The notes beneath the pieces are model-generated. The model made no database searches, was not told where the DNA came from, and saw only the letters and a program-made list of their open reading frames with translations. From assembly GCA_963752755.1 (NCBI GenBank), contig CAVVZJ010000022.1:310001-374000 (forward strand): 64,000 bases of DNA. Reading direction: 5' to 3'. Numbering within the stretch: position 1 is the first letter of the stretch; each line of letters opens with the position of its first letter. Shown piece by piece: positions 36,786 through 46,538 of the stretch. The translations under genes and the position numbers were made by a program. This DNA comes from CAVVZJ01 sp963752755 (lineage in GTDB: Bacteria > Planctomycetota > Planctomycetia > Isosphaerales > Isosphaeraceae).

Positions 36786-38387
36786 ATGTCCAGGGACATG
36801 CTCGGCCAGCAACTCGGGTCCTTCCTGATCGAATCCCAACTCGGCGCCGGGGCGATGGGGGTCGTCTATCGGGCGACCCATACCAAGACCGGCCGACCCG
36901 CGGCGGTGAAGGTCATCACCAGCGAGCAGGCCGGCCGCGGCAACGCCGCCGAGCGGTTCGAGCGCGAGGCCGAGATCCTCAAGAACCTCCGGCACCCGAA
37001 CATCGTTCGCTGGCTGGGCGTCGGCCGCTTCAAGGGCACCGACTACTTCGCCATGGAGTTCATCGAGGGCTTGACCCTGGAGGACATCCTCGATGAGAAG
37101 CTCCAGAAGCACCAGGAGCCGCTGACCTGGCGCGAGGTGGTGGACCTGGGACTCCAGATCTGCGAGGCGCTGCACTACGCGCACGAGCGCAACGTCGTTC
37201 ACCGCGACCTCAAGCCCTCAAACATCATGGTCACCGCCGAGGGCCGGGTGAAGTTGACCGACTTCGGCATCGCCAAGCTGCTCGATGCCGACGCCACCAA
37301 GCTCACGGCCACCGGCCGAACCCTCGGTACGGCCGCGTACATGGCCCCCGAGCAGATCCGCGGCACGCCGGAGGTCAGCCACAAGACCGACCTCTACGCC
37401 CTGGGCTGCCTCTTTTACCAGATGCTCACCGGCCAGACCCCCTTCCAGGGGACCCAGCTCGCCGTCCTGATGAACTGCCACCTCACCCAGGACCCGCCGC
37501 GTCCGAGCGGCAAGAGCCCCGACCTGCCGCTCGACCTCGACCGCCTGGTCGTCGAGCTGATGGCCAAGGAGCCGCGCGACCGCCCGCTCGACGCCGAGGT
37601 GGTGGCCGATCGGCTGCGGACGATCCAGGCGAAAGACCGCGTGGCGAGCCGATCCGCATGGTCTTCGGCGGTGAGATGGTCACGCGCGAGTCGGCGGTCG
37701 CGGCGGCCCGGCGGCCGCGCCGTCCCCGAGCCTGGAGTTCAGTCCGAACCCGGCCGGGGCCGTCTCGGTCGCCACAGCCACCCCGACGCGGGTCCGCCGG
37801 GCCGCCAAGGGCAAGAAGAAGAAGGCCGAGGCCGGCTGGTCGGCCCCGTCGCTAGGCACGATCGGCCTCGTCGCCGCCTTGGTCGGCCTGGTCGGCCTGC
37901 TCGTTTACCTGCTCCAGCCCCCGACCGCCGAGCAGCTCTACGCCCGCGCCCAGCCCTTGATGGCTTCCAAGGAGCCGGCCGACTGGATCGACGCCGATCG
38001 GAAGTACCTCGCCGAGCTGGAAAGCCGCTACCCCGAGCACCCCTACAAGGCCGAGGTCCGCGAACTCCGCGACAAGATCCTCCTGAACAAGACATCAGGC
38101 CCGCGCCCGGCAGATCACCAAGGGGCTCATCGAGCCGAAGACCGACGTCGAGTCGCTCTACAAGCGCGACGACATCGTGGCCACCGAGGCCGAGAAGACC
38201 GGCAACAGCGACGTTGCCGCCCGCACCTGGGTGGAGCTGGAGCGGGTCATCGCATCGAATTTCCCCAAGGAGCGGGGTTGGCAGATCCTCGCACATGAGA
38301 AGGCCCGCTCCATCCACGCGACCATTGAACTCCGCAAGCGAAGAGATCGTCAAGCTGATCGCCGAGATCAAGAGCGGCCGAGTCTGA
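36786..38387 (+). CDS. Pkn-type Ser/Thr protein kinase with membrane anchor, four frame breaks
   Basis: The kinase domain is intact in the first frame: the Gly loop GAGAMGVVY (about 20-28), AVKVI lysine, HRDLKPSNIM, DFGIAKLL and GTAAYMAPEQ. After IQAKDR the protein continues through three other frames: RGEPIRMVFGGEMVTRESAV, then FSPNPAGAVSV, a membrane helix (TIGLVAALVGLVGLLVYLL) and YARAQPLMASKEPADWIDAD, then RQITKGLIEPKTDVESLY. It ends back in frame as EEIVKLIAEIKSGRV. Two lost and two gained bases (about 37640, 37705, 38095, 38335) cancel out. The repaired protein has about 533 residues: kinase, one helix, exterior helical domain. Confidence 0.8.
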   Translation: MSRDMLGQQLGSFLIESQLGAGAMGVVYRATHTKTGRPAAVKVITSEQAGRGNAAERFEREAEILKNLRHPNIVRWLGVGRFKGTDYFAMEFIEGLTLEDILDEKLQKHQEPLTWREVVDLGLQICEALHYAHERNVVHRDLKPSNIMVTAEGRVKLTDFGIAKLLDADATKLTATGRTLGTAAYMAPEQIRGTPEVSHKTDLYALGCLFYQMLTGQTPFQGTQLAVLMNCHLTQDPPRPSGKSPDLPLDLDRLVVELMAKEPRDRPLDAEVVADRLRTIQAKDRVASRSAWSSAVRWSRASRRSRRPGGRAVPEPGVQSEPGRGRLGRHSHPDAGPPGRQGQEEEGRGRLVGPVARHDRPRRRLGRPGRPARLPAPAPDRRAALRPRPALDGFQGAGRLDRRRSEVPRRAGKPLPRAPLQGRGPRTPRQDPPEQDIRPAPGRSPRGSSSRRPTSSRSTSATTSWPPRPRRPATATLPPAPGWSWSGSSHRISPRSGVGRSSHMRRPAPSTRPLNSASEEIVKLIAEIKSGRV

Positions 38388-38829
38388 ACGGCCAGGACTC
38401 AACTGGCCGAGCAGTCTGCGGCGACGCCTCGGCGGAGGAGCTCGAGAAGTATCCTTACCTGAGCTCGCTCGTCCCCCCGACCGTCTTGCCCACCGGATCC
38501 CGTCCTCGGGTCTGACAAGCGACCCTGCGGCCGATCCAGAGTCGACAGCCCCGAGCTCGCCCCGACACCTCGCCCTCCGACGCCACCTGGACCAACGGGC
38601 CGGGCTCCGAGACGCAACCCGAGACGGCAGCCTTGACCTCTCGCGGGGTCCGGCGGCCGCAGGTGATTCCGAGAAAAATCGGTGTGCTTTCGCTCAAGCG
38701 AATTGACGCGTCGGGTTGCATCGGGTAACCTGTTATCCGGCACATCAACCAGGGCGGTCCTTATCTGGACCGCCCGATCCCCCTTTTCCTTGACTCGCGC
38801 CTGGCCGATCCCGGCCTTAGAGGATGGTC
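38388..38829 (+). promoter_or_regulatory. Intergenic region with candidate promoter upstream of the Phd-like gene
   Basis: 442 bp without a credible gene. TTGACG (38703-38708) and TAACCT (38726-38731) are 17 bp apart, a plausible sigma-70-like promoter, though the -10 is only half consensus. A transcript from it would carry the perfect hairpin at 38752-38775 in its leader before the Phd-like gene. Confidence 0.35.
38752..38775 (+). terminator. Hairpin followed by C/T-rich run, terminator or leader attenuator
   Basis: A perfect 9-bp stem (GGGCGGTCC 38752-38760, GGACCGCCC 38767-38775) with a 6-nt loop is followed by GATCCCCCTTTTCC. It is far (about 365 bp) from the kinase stop but only about 55 bp before the Phd-like start, so it could end the kinase transcript or attenuate the next one. 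Confidence 0.5.
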
Positions 38830-39132
38830 ATGCCTCAACCCCGCGTCCGCTTCATCGGGAGCCGTGAACTCCACCGCGACCTTCCGAAGGTCCTGGAGAA
38901 CCTCGAGGATCCCTCGGCACGGTACGTCCTGACAATCCATAGCAAGCCCAAGGCCGTCCTCATCGGCACCGAAGCCTTCCTCGCCTTGCTCCGCGGCCAC
39001 ACCCCGGCCGACCGCCTGCTGGCCCTCCAGCTCGGCGCCCTCGTCCAGGGGCTCGAAGCCGCCAGCTCCGCCGAGGCTTCCCGCGAGACCGAACCCGAGG
39101 CCGACGAGGAACTGGTCGCCGCCGGGGTCTGA
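38830..39132 (+). CDS. Phd/YefM-like antitoxin-fold protein
   Basis: About 100 residues from ATG 38830, with AGAGGA 5 nt upstream; ATG 38824 leaves no room for a ribosome-binding site. The N-terminal 60 residues (VRFIGSRELHRDLPKVLENLED, then YVLTIHSKPKAVLIGTEAFLALL) match the Phd/YefM fold: strand, helix, strand, then K-P-x-A-V-L-I and a helix. These are DNA-binding antitoxins. The C-terminal 40 residues are Ala/Glu-rich. No recognisable toxin (RelE, Doc, PIN) follows; instead a broken Uma2-family gene begins 32 nt later. It may be an orphan or a chromosomal regulator. Confidence 0.6.
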   Translation: MPQPRVRFIGSRELHRDLPKVLENLEDPSARYVLTIHSKPKAVLIGTEAFLALLRGHTPADRLLALQLGALVQGLEAASSAEASRETEPEADEELVAAGV

Positions 39133-39164
39133 GCCGCGGCCCGCCGGCGGGCGAGGGAGGGAGC

Positions 39165-39842
39165 ATGACCCGAGCCGCCTCGGAATCACCCCGAGCCCGG
39201 CCGGCGCCCGTCCGCGCGACGGAGAACCCAGGCCGAACTGTCGATGACGGTGACAGGGTCGTCACCCTCGCTTCCGAACCGAAGGTTTCGACCGTTTCCT
39301 GGCGAGTCTCGAAGAGCGCGTCCGACCCCGGACAAGTATCATGCGGGGAGCTGAATCTCGTATCACCCTCACAGGCCCACGAACGCGGCCCGATCGGCTC
39401 GATGCGGTGGTCAAGGCGATCTGCGCTGTGCTCCGGATCGCCGACCGGGCCACCGCCTCGACCCTCTACCGACGTCACGATCGACAGCGGATTGAGGCCG
39501 ACAAGACCTATTACCTCCAGCATGCGGGGTGTTGCGAGGGCATCGTGGCGAGATCGATCTCAGTGTCCTCCGCCCCCCGATCTCGGTCGAGGTCGTCCAC
39601 ACACATGACCGTCGAAGTCGCTTGCGATCTGCCCGAATGGGGTTCCGGAGGTGTGGTTATACTGGAACGAAGGTCGGCTCGAATTCCCTCGACACGAGCT
39701 ACGGCCGGCCGTTACGTCCTCCGGAGACAGTCGGTCATTCCCGTTCCTGGAGCCCGGGACGGCCGCCCTGGGCGAGGCCGACGACGAGTCTGACAACCAG
39801 TGCGAACTGCGTCCGCGCCTGGGTCCGCGACGTCCTCGGTCC
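39165..39842 (+). pseudogene. Uma2-family (PD-(D/E)XK-fold) gene broken into several frames
   Basis: Characteristic Uma2 pieces appear in order but in alternating frames. They are GELNLVSPSQAHER (frame 3, about 39346-39388), RLDAVVKAICAVL and IEADKTYYLQHAG (frame 2), EIDLSVLRPPISVEVVHTHD (frame 1), EVWLYWNEGRLEFPRHEL and SRSFPFLEPGTAAL (frame 3), and CVRAWVRDVLGPRR (frame 1). Together they would make a protein of about 220 residues with the family's Glu-Asp-Glu type core (EADKTYYL, ISVEVV). At least four single-base indels are needed. Uma2 proteins are restriction-endonuclease-fold proteins of unclear role, abundant in planctomycetes and cyanobacteria. Real decay and consensus error cannot be separated here. 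Confidence 0.65.
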
Positions 39843-40078
39843 GCGACGCGACGCCAGGGTCTGACGGTCGGGCCGATCGAACGACCCGACCTCAGGCATC
39901 TCGCGGCCAACTTCGTTGCGAGTCTGGCCGCATCGTGACCGATCACCTCGATGAGCCCGTCGCCGACTGGCCCCGGCGGCGGACGTGGGGTAAACTATAG
40001 GGTATTCGTCAGTTCACCTGGCGAACGCCAACGCCCCGCGCCGCGAGCCGGCCAAGCCCGCCCCTTTCGAGGTGATCG

Positions 40079-43000
40079 ATGCCCGACCGGCCGTTCGTCC
40101 ACCTGCACTGCCACACTCACTACAGCCTGCTCGACGGGGCCAGCAAGATTCCCGCGCTGGTCAAGCGGGTCAAGGCGCTGGGGATGCCGGCCCTGGCGGT
40201 CACGGACCACGGTAACCTTTACGGGGCCGTCGAGTTCCTCCGGGAAGCGAAGGCCAACGACGTCAAGCCGATCGTCGGCCTGGAAGCGTACGTCGCCCCC
40301 GGCAAGCGGACCGAGCGGAGCAGCTCGGGCGGCGGCTCGGGGCAGGAGTACGCCTTCCACCTCACCTGCTGGCCCGCAACGGCGAAGGCGTCCGCAACCT
40401 GATGCGGCTCTCGTCGAAGTCGTTCCTGGAAGGGTTCTACTACAAGCCCCGGATCGACAAGGAGATCCTCGAACAGCACGCCGAGGGCCTCATCTGCCTC
40501 TCCGGCTGCGCCTCGGCCGAGTTCTCCGACCTGATCCTCCACGGCAAGACCCGCGAGGCCCAGGACCTCTGCGCCTGGTATCAACGGATCTTCGGCGAGG
40601 AGAACTTTTACGTCGAGATCCAGGACAACGGCATCCAGATCCAGCGCGACTGCGCCGCCGGCGCCCTGGACATCGCGAAGCGGATGGGCCTGCCGGTCGT
40701 CGCCACCAGCGACGCCCACTATCTGAACCAGGACGACGCCCCCGCCCACGACATCTTGCTCTGCATCAACACCGGCAAGACGATCGACGACCCGAACCGG
40801 ATGCGGTTCGAGAACGACCAGTTCCACGTCCGCAGCCCGGACGAGATGTACGCCGCGATGCCGGGCCACGACGAGGCGTTGAAGACCTCGCTCCGGATCG
40901 CCGACCTGGTCGAGGAGAACTACAAGAGCCTCAACCTCGGCCAGCGCCAGTTCCCCTCGTTCCAGCCGCCCGAAGCCAAGTCGCCCGAGCAGTACCTCCG
41001 CGAACTCTGCGAGCAAGGGCTCCGCGACCGCTACGGCGATGAACCCGCCCGCCGAGGCGATCGAGCGCCTGGAGCACGAGCTGGGCATCATCTGCCGGAT
41101 GGGCTTCGCGTCGTACTTCCTGATCGTCTGGGACTTCGTCCGCTTCGCCCGCGAGAAGGGCATCCCCAACTCGGCCCGCGGCTCGGCGTGCGGGGCCCTG
41201 GTCAGCTACCTGCTCTACCTGAGCCACGTCGATCCGCTTCAGTATGATCTCCTGTTCGAGCGGTTCCTCGACCCGAACCGCTCCGAGGCGCCCGATATCG
41301 ACATCGACCTCTGCAAGGAGCGTCGCTACGAGGTCATCGAGTACGTCAAGAAGAAGTACGGCGCCGCCAACGTCGCCCAGATCGGCACCTTCGGCACGAT
41401 GGGCGCCAAGGCGGCCTTGAAGGACGTCGGCCGTGCGTTGAACATCCCGCTGGCGCGGGTCGATCAGGTCACGAAGCTGGTTCCCCAGAAGCTCAACATC
41501 ACCCTCGAAGACGCCCTGAAGGAGGAGCCCCAACTCCGCAAGCTCACCGAGGAAGACCCCGAGATCGCGAAGCTGTTCGACTTCGCCCGCCGCCTCGAAG
41601 GCACGATCCGCAACGTCAGCACCCACGCCGCGGGCGTCGTGATCGCCGACAAGCCGCTCGAAGCGATGGTGCCGCTCCAGAAGATCCCGAACAAGGATAA
41701 GGACAAGGAGGTCGTCAGCACCCAGTGGGAGATGGGCGACGTCGAGAAGGCCGGCCTCCTCAAGATGGACTTCCTCGGCCTGCGGAACCTCACCAGCCTC
41801 GCGATGGCCGTGAAGCTGATCGAGAAGAAGATCGGCGGCCCGTTCGACCTGTTCGCCTTGCCGCTCGACGACCAGCCGACGTTCGACCTCCTCCAGCGAG
41901 GCGACGCCAAGGGGGTCTTCCAGCTCGACGGCGCGGGCATCCGCGACCTTCTGGTCAAGATGAAGCCCGACCGCTTCCAGGACCTCATCGCCATCCTCGC
42001 CCTCTACCGGCCCGGCCCGCTCAACGGCGGCATGGTCGATCAGTACGTCGACGTGAAGCACGGCCGCAAGAAGGCGACGTACGAACATCCGGTGATGAAG
42101 GACGTTCTTGAAGAGACCTACGGCGTGATGGTCTATCAGGAACAGGTCATGCGCATCCTGAACCGCCTGGGCGGCATCGAGCTGTCCAGGGCGTATGCGA
42201 CGATCAAGGCCATCTCGAAGAAGAAGGCCGACGTGATCGCGCAAGGGCGCAAGGACTTCCTCGCCGGTGCCGTCGAACGGGGCCTGGAACAGCCGAAGGC
42301 CGAGAAGATCTTCGAGCTGATCGAGTTCTTCGGTGGCTACGGCTTCAACAAGTCCCACACGACCGCCTACGGCCTCGTCGCGTATCAGACGGCCTACCTC
42401 AAGGCTCACTACCCGACGGAGTTCATGGCCGCCCTGCTCTCGTCAGAGATGGACGGGGCCGAGCGTGAAAAGTATTTCGTCGAACATATCGACGATTGTC
42501 GAAAAATGGGGATCGAGGTTCTGGCTCCGAACGTCAACGAAGGCGACCTGGAGTTCGTGCCGTCCGGACGCCGGGAAGATTCATTTCGGGCTGGGGGCGA
42601 TCAAGGGGGTCGGGTTCAAGGCGGTCGAGGAGATCCTCCGCGCTCGCTCCGAGGGCGGGCCGTTCACCAGCCTGGACGACTTCTACGAGCGCGTCTCGCC
42701 GAAGATCTGCGGCCAGGGTTGCACCGAGACGCTCATCAAGGCCGGCGCATTCGACTTCCTCGGGGCGCGTCGGAGCCAGCTCCTCGCGATCTTGCCGCGG
42801 GTCGTGCAGGCGGGCCAGTCGGCGCAGGAGGACCGCAAGCGCGGCCAGAAGAGTCTCTTCGACGCCTTCGGCTCCAACGGCGACGCCGAGCCCGAGGACG
42901 CCTCCGATTCCCTTGCCGGACGTCCCCGAGTTGCCCGATGCCGAGCGGCTTGCCGAGGAGAAGAAGGCGCTCGGCTTCTACATGTCGAGCCACCCGCTCG

Positions 43001-43684
43001 CCCGCTACGAGTCGGACCTGAACGCCTTCAGCACCCATCGCGTGGCCGATCTCGCCGACCTGCCGGAGAAGTCCGAGGTGACGGTTGGCGGCATGATCCA
43101 GGGGGTCACGCTTCGCAATCGTCTCCAAAAGCCGATCCGGCCTGACGAGGATGGCGAAGTTCACGTTTGAAGACCTCAGCGGCACCGTCGCCGCAATGCT
43201 CTGGCCCGAGGAGTACGCCAAGAACGAAGCCTTGATCCGCGATGACACGATCGTCTTCCTCCGCGGCTCGATGAACCGGAGCCGCGACCCGGCCGAGCTG
43301 GTCGTCAACCGGGTCATCCCGATCGAGGACGCGGCGGCACAACTGGCGCGAGGCATGGTCGTGACGCTCCGCAAGGGGGTTCACCAGACCGACCAGATCG
43401 AGCGGCTCCACCGCCTGATCCGGAGCCGGCCCGGCCACCTCGACCTCTACCTGGAAATCATGGGGTTGGCGCGGGTCCGCCGCGCGATCTACAAGGCCGG
43501 CGCGGGCTTGAAGGTGCGCCATGACAAGGAACTCTTCTCGACGCTCGAAACGGTCGTCGGCACAGGCAACGTCCGCCTGCTCGGCTCCCGCGGTGCCACC
43601 GCTCGGATCGAACCTGTGGCAGTGACGCGGCCGGTTGCCCCCGAGTTCGCCGACGACGAGCTGGAGGAGCCGGACGACGACTGA
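40079..43684 (+). CDS. dnaE: DNA polymerase III alpha subunit, five frame breaks
   Basis: The replicative polymerase is recognisable from end to end. The PHP domain has FVHLHCHTHYSLLDGA and VTDHGNLYG. The polymerase core has RGSACGALVSYLL, the catalytic aspartates in APDIDIDLCKERR (41288-41326), and GYGFNKSHTTAYGLVAYQTAY. A helix-hairpin-helix/tudor-like region follows (GLGAIKGVGFKAVEEIL), then the OB fold (RMAKFTFEDLSGTVAAMLW) to the stop. The pieces sit in successive frames; breaks lie near 40366 (one base lost), 41037, 42570, 42905 and 43110-43145 (one gained each). The repaired length is about 1200 residues, normal for DnaE. As it is essential, the breaks are most likely sequence errors. 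Confidence 0.92.
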
Positions 43685-44041
43685 CGCGACCCGACCTCAG
43701 CGGTCGCCAGCACGTCACGGAACCCGCCGCCGTTCCTGGAACGGCCGGGGTTGCGCGGGTTTCACGCAAGATTGGGCAATCCTTAACCCAGCCTTCACAC
43801 AAGGCGGATAAAGTTGGTTCCGTTCTGCGAGAGGCGCTTCGGCACCTCGCGGGCAGCCGACCGACGTGGGAATGGTCTGACGATCTTGCGGTGTTCCTCG
43901 CTCCGATCGTTGCCACGTCGATTGCCCAAACATCCCACACCTGGCGTCCCCTCCCTGGAGAGGCTCAGCGTCACGGCTCGGCCGACGGCCGACAAAGCCT
44001 CGATCCTCCCTCTCGAATCACCCTCACCAGAATCGACGCTC
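43685..44041. other. Intergenic region between dnaE and the lipoprotein gene
   Basis: 357 bp, moderately GC-rich, no credible gene. It presumably holds the promoter of the lipoprotein-pseudopilin pair. No clear hairpin with T-run and no repeat copy were seen. Confidence 0.35.
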
Positions 44042-44499
44042 ATGAACACGCTTACCCCCCGGCTTGCAACGCGCCGGCAGGCTTTCCGCCTCGGCGTGAT
44101 CGCCCTCGCTGCACTGGCGGGTTGCATTCGTGATCCCAACAGCGGCGGCGCCTTGCGGAAGGTCGAGACCTATCCGGCCGGGGCAAGGTGATGCTCTCCG
44201 CTGGCAAGCCGCTGACGCAGGGCACCGTCACGTTCATCCCGGTCGATGAGAATGGCCAGGTCGCCACGGGCCAGATCCAGTCCGATGGCTCCTTCGAGCT
44301 GGAAACGGCTGGCTCGGGCACCGGCGCCGCGGTGGGCGACTACAAGATCAAGGTCGAGACCGAACTGACCAAATCGGGCTCAAAGCCGGGCCTGGCGATC
44401 GTCGCCATCCCGCCAAAATACCAGGATGAGGACGCCTCCGGCCTCACGGCCACGATCCGGCCGGAGCCGAGCGACCTCAAGCCGTTCGTACTGAGATGA
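44042..44499 (+). CDS. Small carboxypeptidase-regulatory-like lipoprotein, frame broken once
   Basis: From ATG 44042 the N-terminus (MNTLTPRLATRRQAFRLG) has a lipobox ALAGC. After about 45 residues the frame shifts at a G-run (about 44179-44183, one G too few: YPAG|GKVMLSAGKP). The rest reads SAGKPLTQGTVTFIPVDENG, then GAAVGDYKIKVETEL and IPPKYQDEDASGL. This is the transthyretin/carboxypeptidase-regulatory-like fold of small planctomycete lipoproteins that usually sit beside DUF1559 pseudopilin genes, as here. About 152 residues after repair. Surface or periplasmic role; function unknown. Confidence 0.75.
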
Positions 44500-44594
44500 G
44501 GACCGGCGGTCGCCTGTCGGTCCGCCTTGAACTCTGCAACATTCCCACCGTGCTCGTCCCCTGCCCCAAGACTTTCGAAGAGGACTTCCTGTTC

Positions 44595-45698
44595 ATGACC
44601 GGTCCTGCCTCTCCCTCACACCGCCGCGGCTTCACGCTCATCGAGCTGCTGGTGGTCATCGCGATCATCGGCGTCCTGATCGCCCTGCTTTTGCCGGCGG
44701 TGCAGGCCGCCCGGGAAGCCGCTCGGCGTGCCCAGTGCACCAACAACCTGAAGCAGATGGGCATCGCCCTACACAACTACGAGAACTCCAACGGGGCCTT
44801 CCCGCCCTCGGGTGAGTCCACCAACTTCAACACCGGCGGCCTGGCCTCCACGCAGTTCGTGGACGGCGTCGCCGTCTTTCCGCGGCTCCTCGGCTACATC
44901 GAGGGACAGCCGATCTTCAACGCGATCAACTTTAGCCTCGAATACAACAGTCTCGGCGGCGGCAACCTGACCGCTTACACGAGTGTCATCAACGTGTTCC
45001 TCTGCCCCAGCGCCGTCCGCTCGCCGTCCGGCGGCAAGGACACGGTCGCGGGCGATCCGAATGCTACGGCGCTGGAGAAGGCTTTTGGCGGCTATGGCGT
45101 GCAGGACTACGGTCCGACCTGCTACACCGACATCGACCCGATGGGTCGCACGGGCATGCCGGGCTCTTCTCCCGTGACCCCCTACCGTAACAAGGCGATG
45201 CGGGCCGACGGCTTGCTCAAGGCGGGCATGACCCGTATCAGCGAGATCACCGACGGCACTTCCAACACGATCGCCATCGGGGAGGACGCCGGCCGCGACG
45301 CCCGCTTCCTCAGTCCCTACGTCGAAAGCTTCTACAACGGCGTGATCGCCACCCGGCCCACGCTCGACCCGTACGGCTACCCGCAGGGCTACCGCCGCTA
45401 CTGGCGCTGGGGCGAGCCGGATAGCTCCTACGGCGTCTCCGGCCAGGTCAACAACAAGTATCGCCCGATGTACTGCCAGCCGGCCTACACTCCGTGCTCG
45501 GACGCCTCCGGCCGGGCCGTCGCCGGCAACAACGCCGGCGCCAACGACGAGCTGTTCTCCTACCACCCCGGCGGTTGCAACGCCCTCTTCGGCGACGGCT
45601 CCGTCCACTTCCTTAAGGACTCGACGAACATCGTCGTCCTCCGCAAGATCGTCACCCTGAGCGGTGGCGAGGTCGTCGGCAGCGATGAGTACCAGTGA
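44595..45698 (+). CDS. DUF1559 protein with type IV prepilin-like N-terminus
   Basis: 367 residues from ATG 44595 (MTGPASPSHRRG). The prepilin cleavage/methylation motif is RGFTLIELLVVIAIIGVLIALLLPAVQAAREAARR, with the conserved Gly-Phe and Glu5. The DUF1559 body (CTNNLKQMGIALHNYENSNG, the SNTIAIGED motif, HPGGCNALFGDGSVHFL) is the hallmark planctomycete expansion family. It is likely processed by a prepilin peptidase and displayed or secreted; function unknown. It follows the small lipoprotein by about 95 nt and ends before a strong hairpin terminator. The frame is intact. Confidence 0.92.
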   Translation: MTGPASPSHRRGFTLIELLVVIAIIGVLIALLLPAVQAAREAARRAQCTNNLKQMGIALHNYENSNGAFPPSGESTNFNTGGLASTQFVDGVAVFPRLLGYIEGQPIFNAINFSLEYNSLGGGNLTAYTSVINVFLCPSAVRSPSGGKDTVAGDPNATALEKAFGGYGVQDYGPTCYTDIDPMGRTGMPGSSPVTPYRNKAMRADGLLKAGMTRISEITDGTSNTIAIGEDAGRDARFLSPYVESFYNGVIATRPTLDPYGYPQGYRRYWRWGEPDSSYGVSGQVNNKYRPMYCQPAYTPCSDASGRAVAGNNAGANDELFSYHPGGCNALFGDGSVHFLKDSTNIVVLRKIVTLSGGEVVGSDEYQ

Positions 45699-45729
45699 GC
45701 CTCGCCGGTTTGCTGACGGCTTGAAAACC

Positions 45730-45770
45730 GCGAAGGCCCGCTCCCCTTTTACCGGGTGGCGGGCCTTCGC
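45730..45770 (+). terminator. Strong hairpin terminator after the DUF1559 gene
   Basis: A perfect 12-bp stem (GCGAAGGCCCGC 45730-45741, GCGGGCCTTCGC 45759-45770) surrounds a 17-nt loop, 31 bp after the stop codon. The tail is TTCGCGCC rather than a T-run, so stopping may depend on the stem or on Rho. It also faces the convergent gene at 45819. Confidence 0.65.
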
Positions 45771-45818
45771 TTCGCGCCTCGATGCGGATAACGGGAACAG
45801 AGGGAGTTCCCGGCCCGA

Positions 45819-46283
45819 TCACTTACGCTTCGGCGTCGTCGTCTCTCGGGAAGCGATCGAGGGGGAGCTGAGGTAGCACTTGAGCATCTTCTCGGGCAAG
45901 GGCTTGCCCGCCTCCTGCTGAGCGAGCCTCAAACCACGGAGGTAGGTCTTGGGCGGCTGGCCCGGCTCCTTGACCGTGATGGCAAACGAGCAGTCACGGT
46001 CGGCGGTCGTGCTCCGGGCCTCGATCTTGATCGGATCGAGCCGAGCGACAGAGCCGTTGAGGACGCCGCCCTTCGGGATCGTGCCGACGAACGGCTTGAA
46101 CTGGCAACCCTTGTGGCCAGGCTTGATCTCGATCTTAGCCCCTTCGGGTCCGAGGCCGCTGATCTGGAGCACGAGATTGACCTTGTTCTCCACACCGCGC
46201 ACGTCACCGGCCTGTGCGCCGAGGCTCAAGCCCAGGCTCGCGGCAAGCGCCAAAGCGGCCATCCCTGACCTGCTTCGCATCAT
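45819..46283 (-). CDS. Small secreted protein of unknown function
   Basis: 154 residues from ATG 46283, preceded by AGGAGA. A clear signal peptide (GMAALALAASLGLSLGAQAG) is followed by a beta-rich body: VNLVLQISGLGPEGAKIEI, KPGHKGCQFKPFVGTIPKGG, and CSFAITVKEPGQPPKTY. Three cysteines remain in the mature part, which could form a disulfide. The family is not recognised. It stands alone between two terminator-like regions and is probably monocistronic and periplasmic. Confidence 0.65.
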   Translation of the reverse strand: MMRSRSGMAALALAASLGLSLGAQAGDVRGVENKVNLVLQISGLGPEGAKIEIKPGHKGCQFKPFVGTIPKGGVLNGSVARLDPIKIEARSTTADRDCSFAITVKEPGQPPKTYLRGLRLAQQEAGKPLPEKMLKCYLSSPSIASRETTTPKRK

Positions 46284-46538
46284 CGAGGTCTCCTGACCCG
46301 AGGCCGGTCGATCGCCGGGGCGACCGGGTCCGTGCCGGTTCGGTTCCTTCCGAGATCCGTGGCGGGCCACGCGAGGCACCATCCCTGATGCGTCGAGGGT
46401 CCGGCCAGACAATTCCCGAAGCCCGACGGGCGGCAAGGTGCAGGGCGTTGGGGAAACGTCGGTGACGGGGCGGGTGGCAGAGTAGCGGCCCGAGCTTTCC
46501 GTGGCAAGGTCAGTCGCCGCGGACGAGTCCGGGAACAC

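Noticed and set aside
39341..39793. Reading the 150-codon open frame after the Phd-like gene as a new intact toxin
   Set aside because: Only its first part matches the Uma2 family; the conserved pieces continue in other frames, so this is a broken Uma2 gene rather than a separate protein.
40079..43684. Programmed ribosomal frameshifting or intein splitting as an explanation for the dnaE breaks
   Set aside because: Five breaks, one lost and four gained bases, at sites without slippery heptamers or intein motifs, and the same pattern in neighbouring genes, fit sequence errors better.
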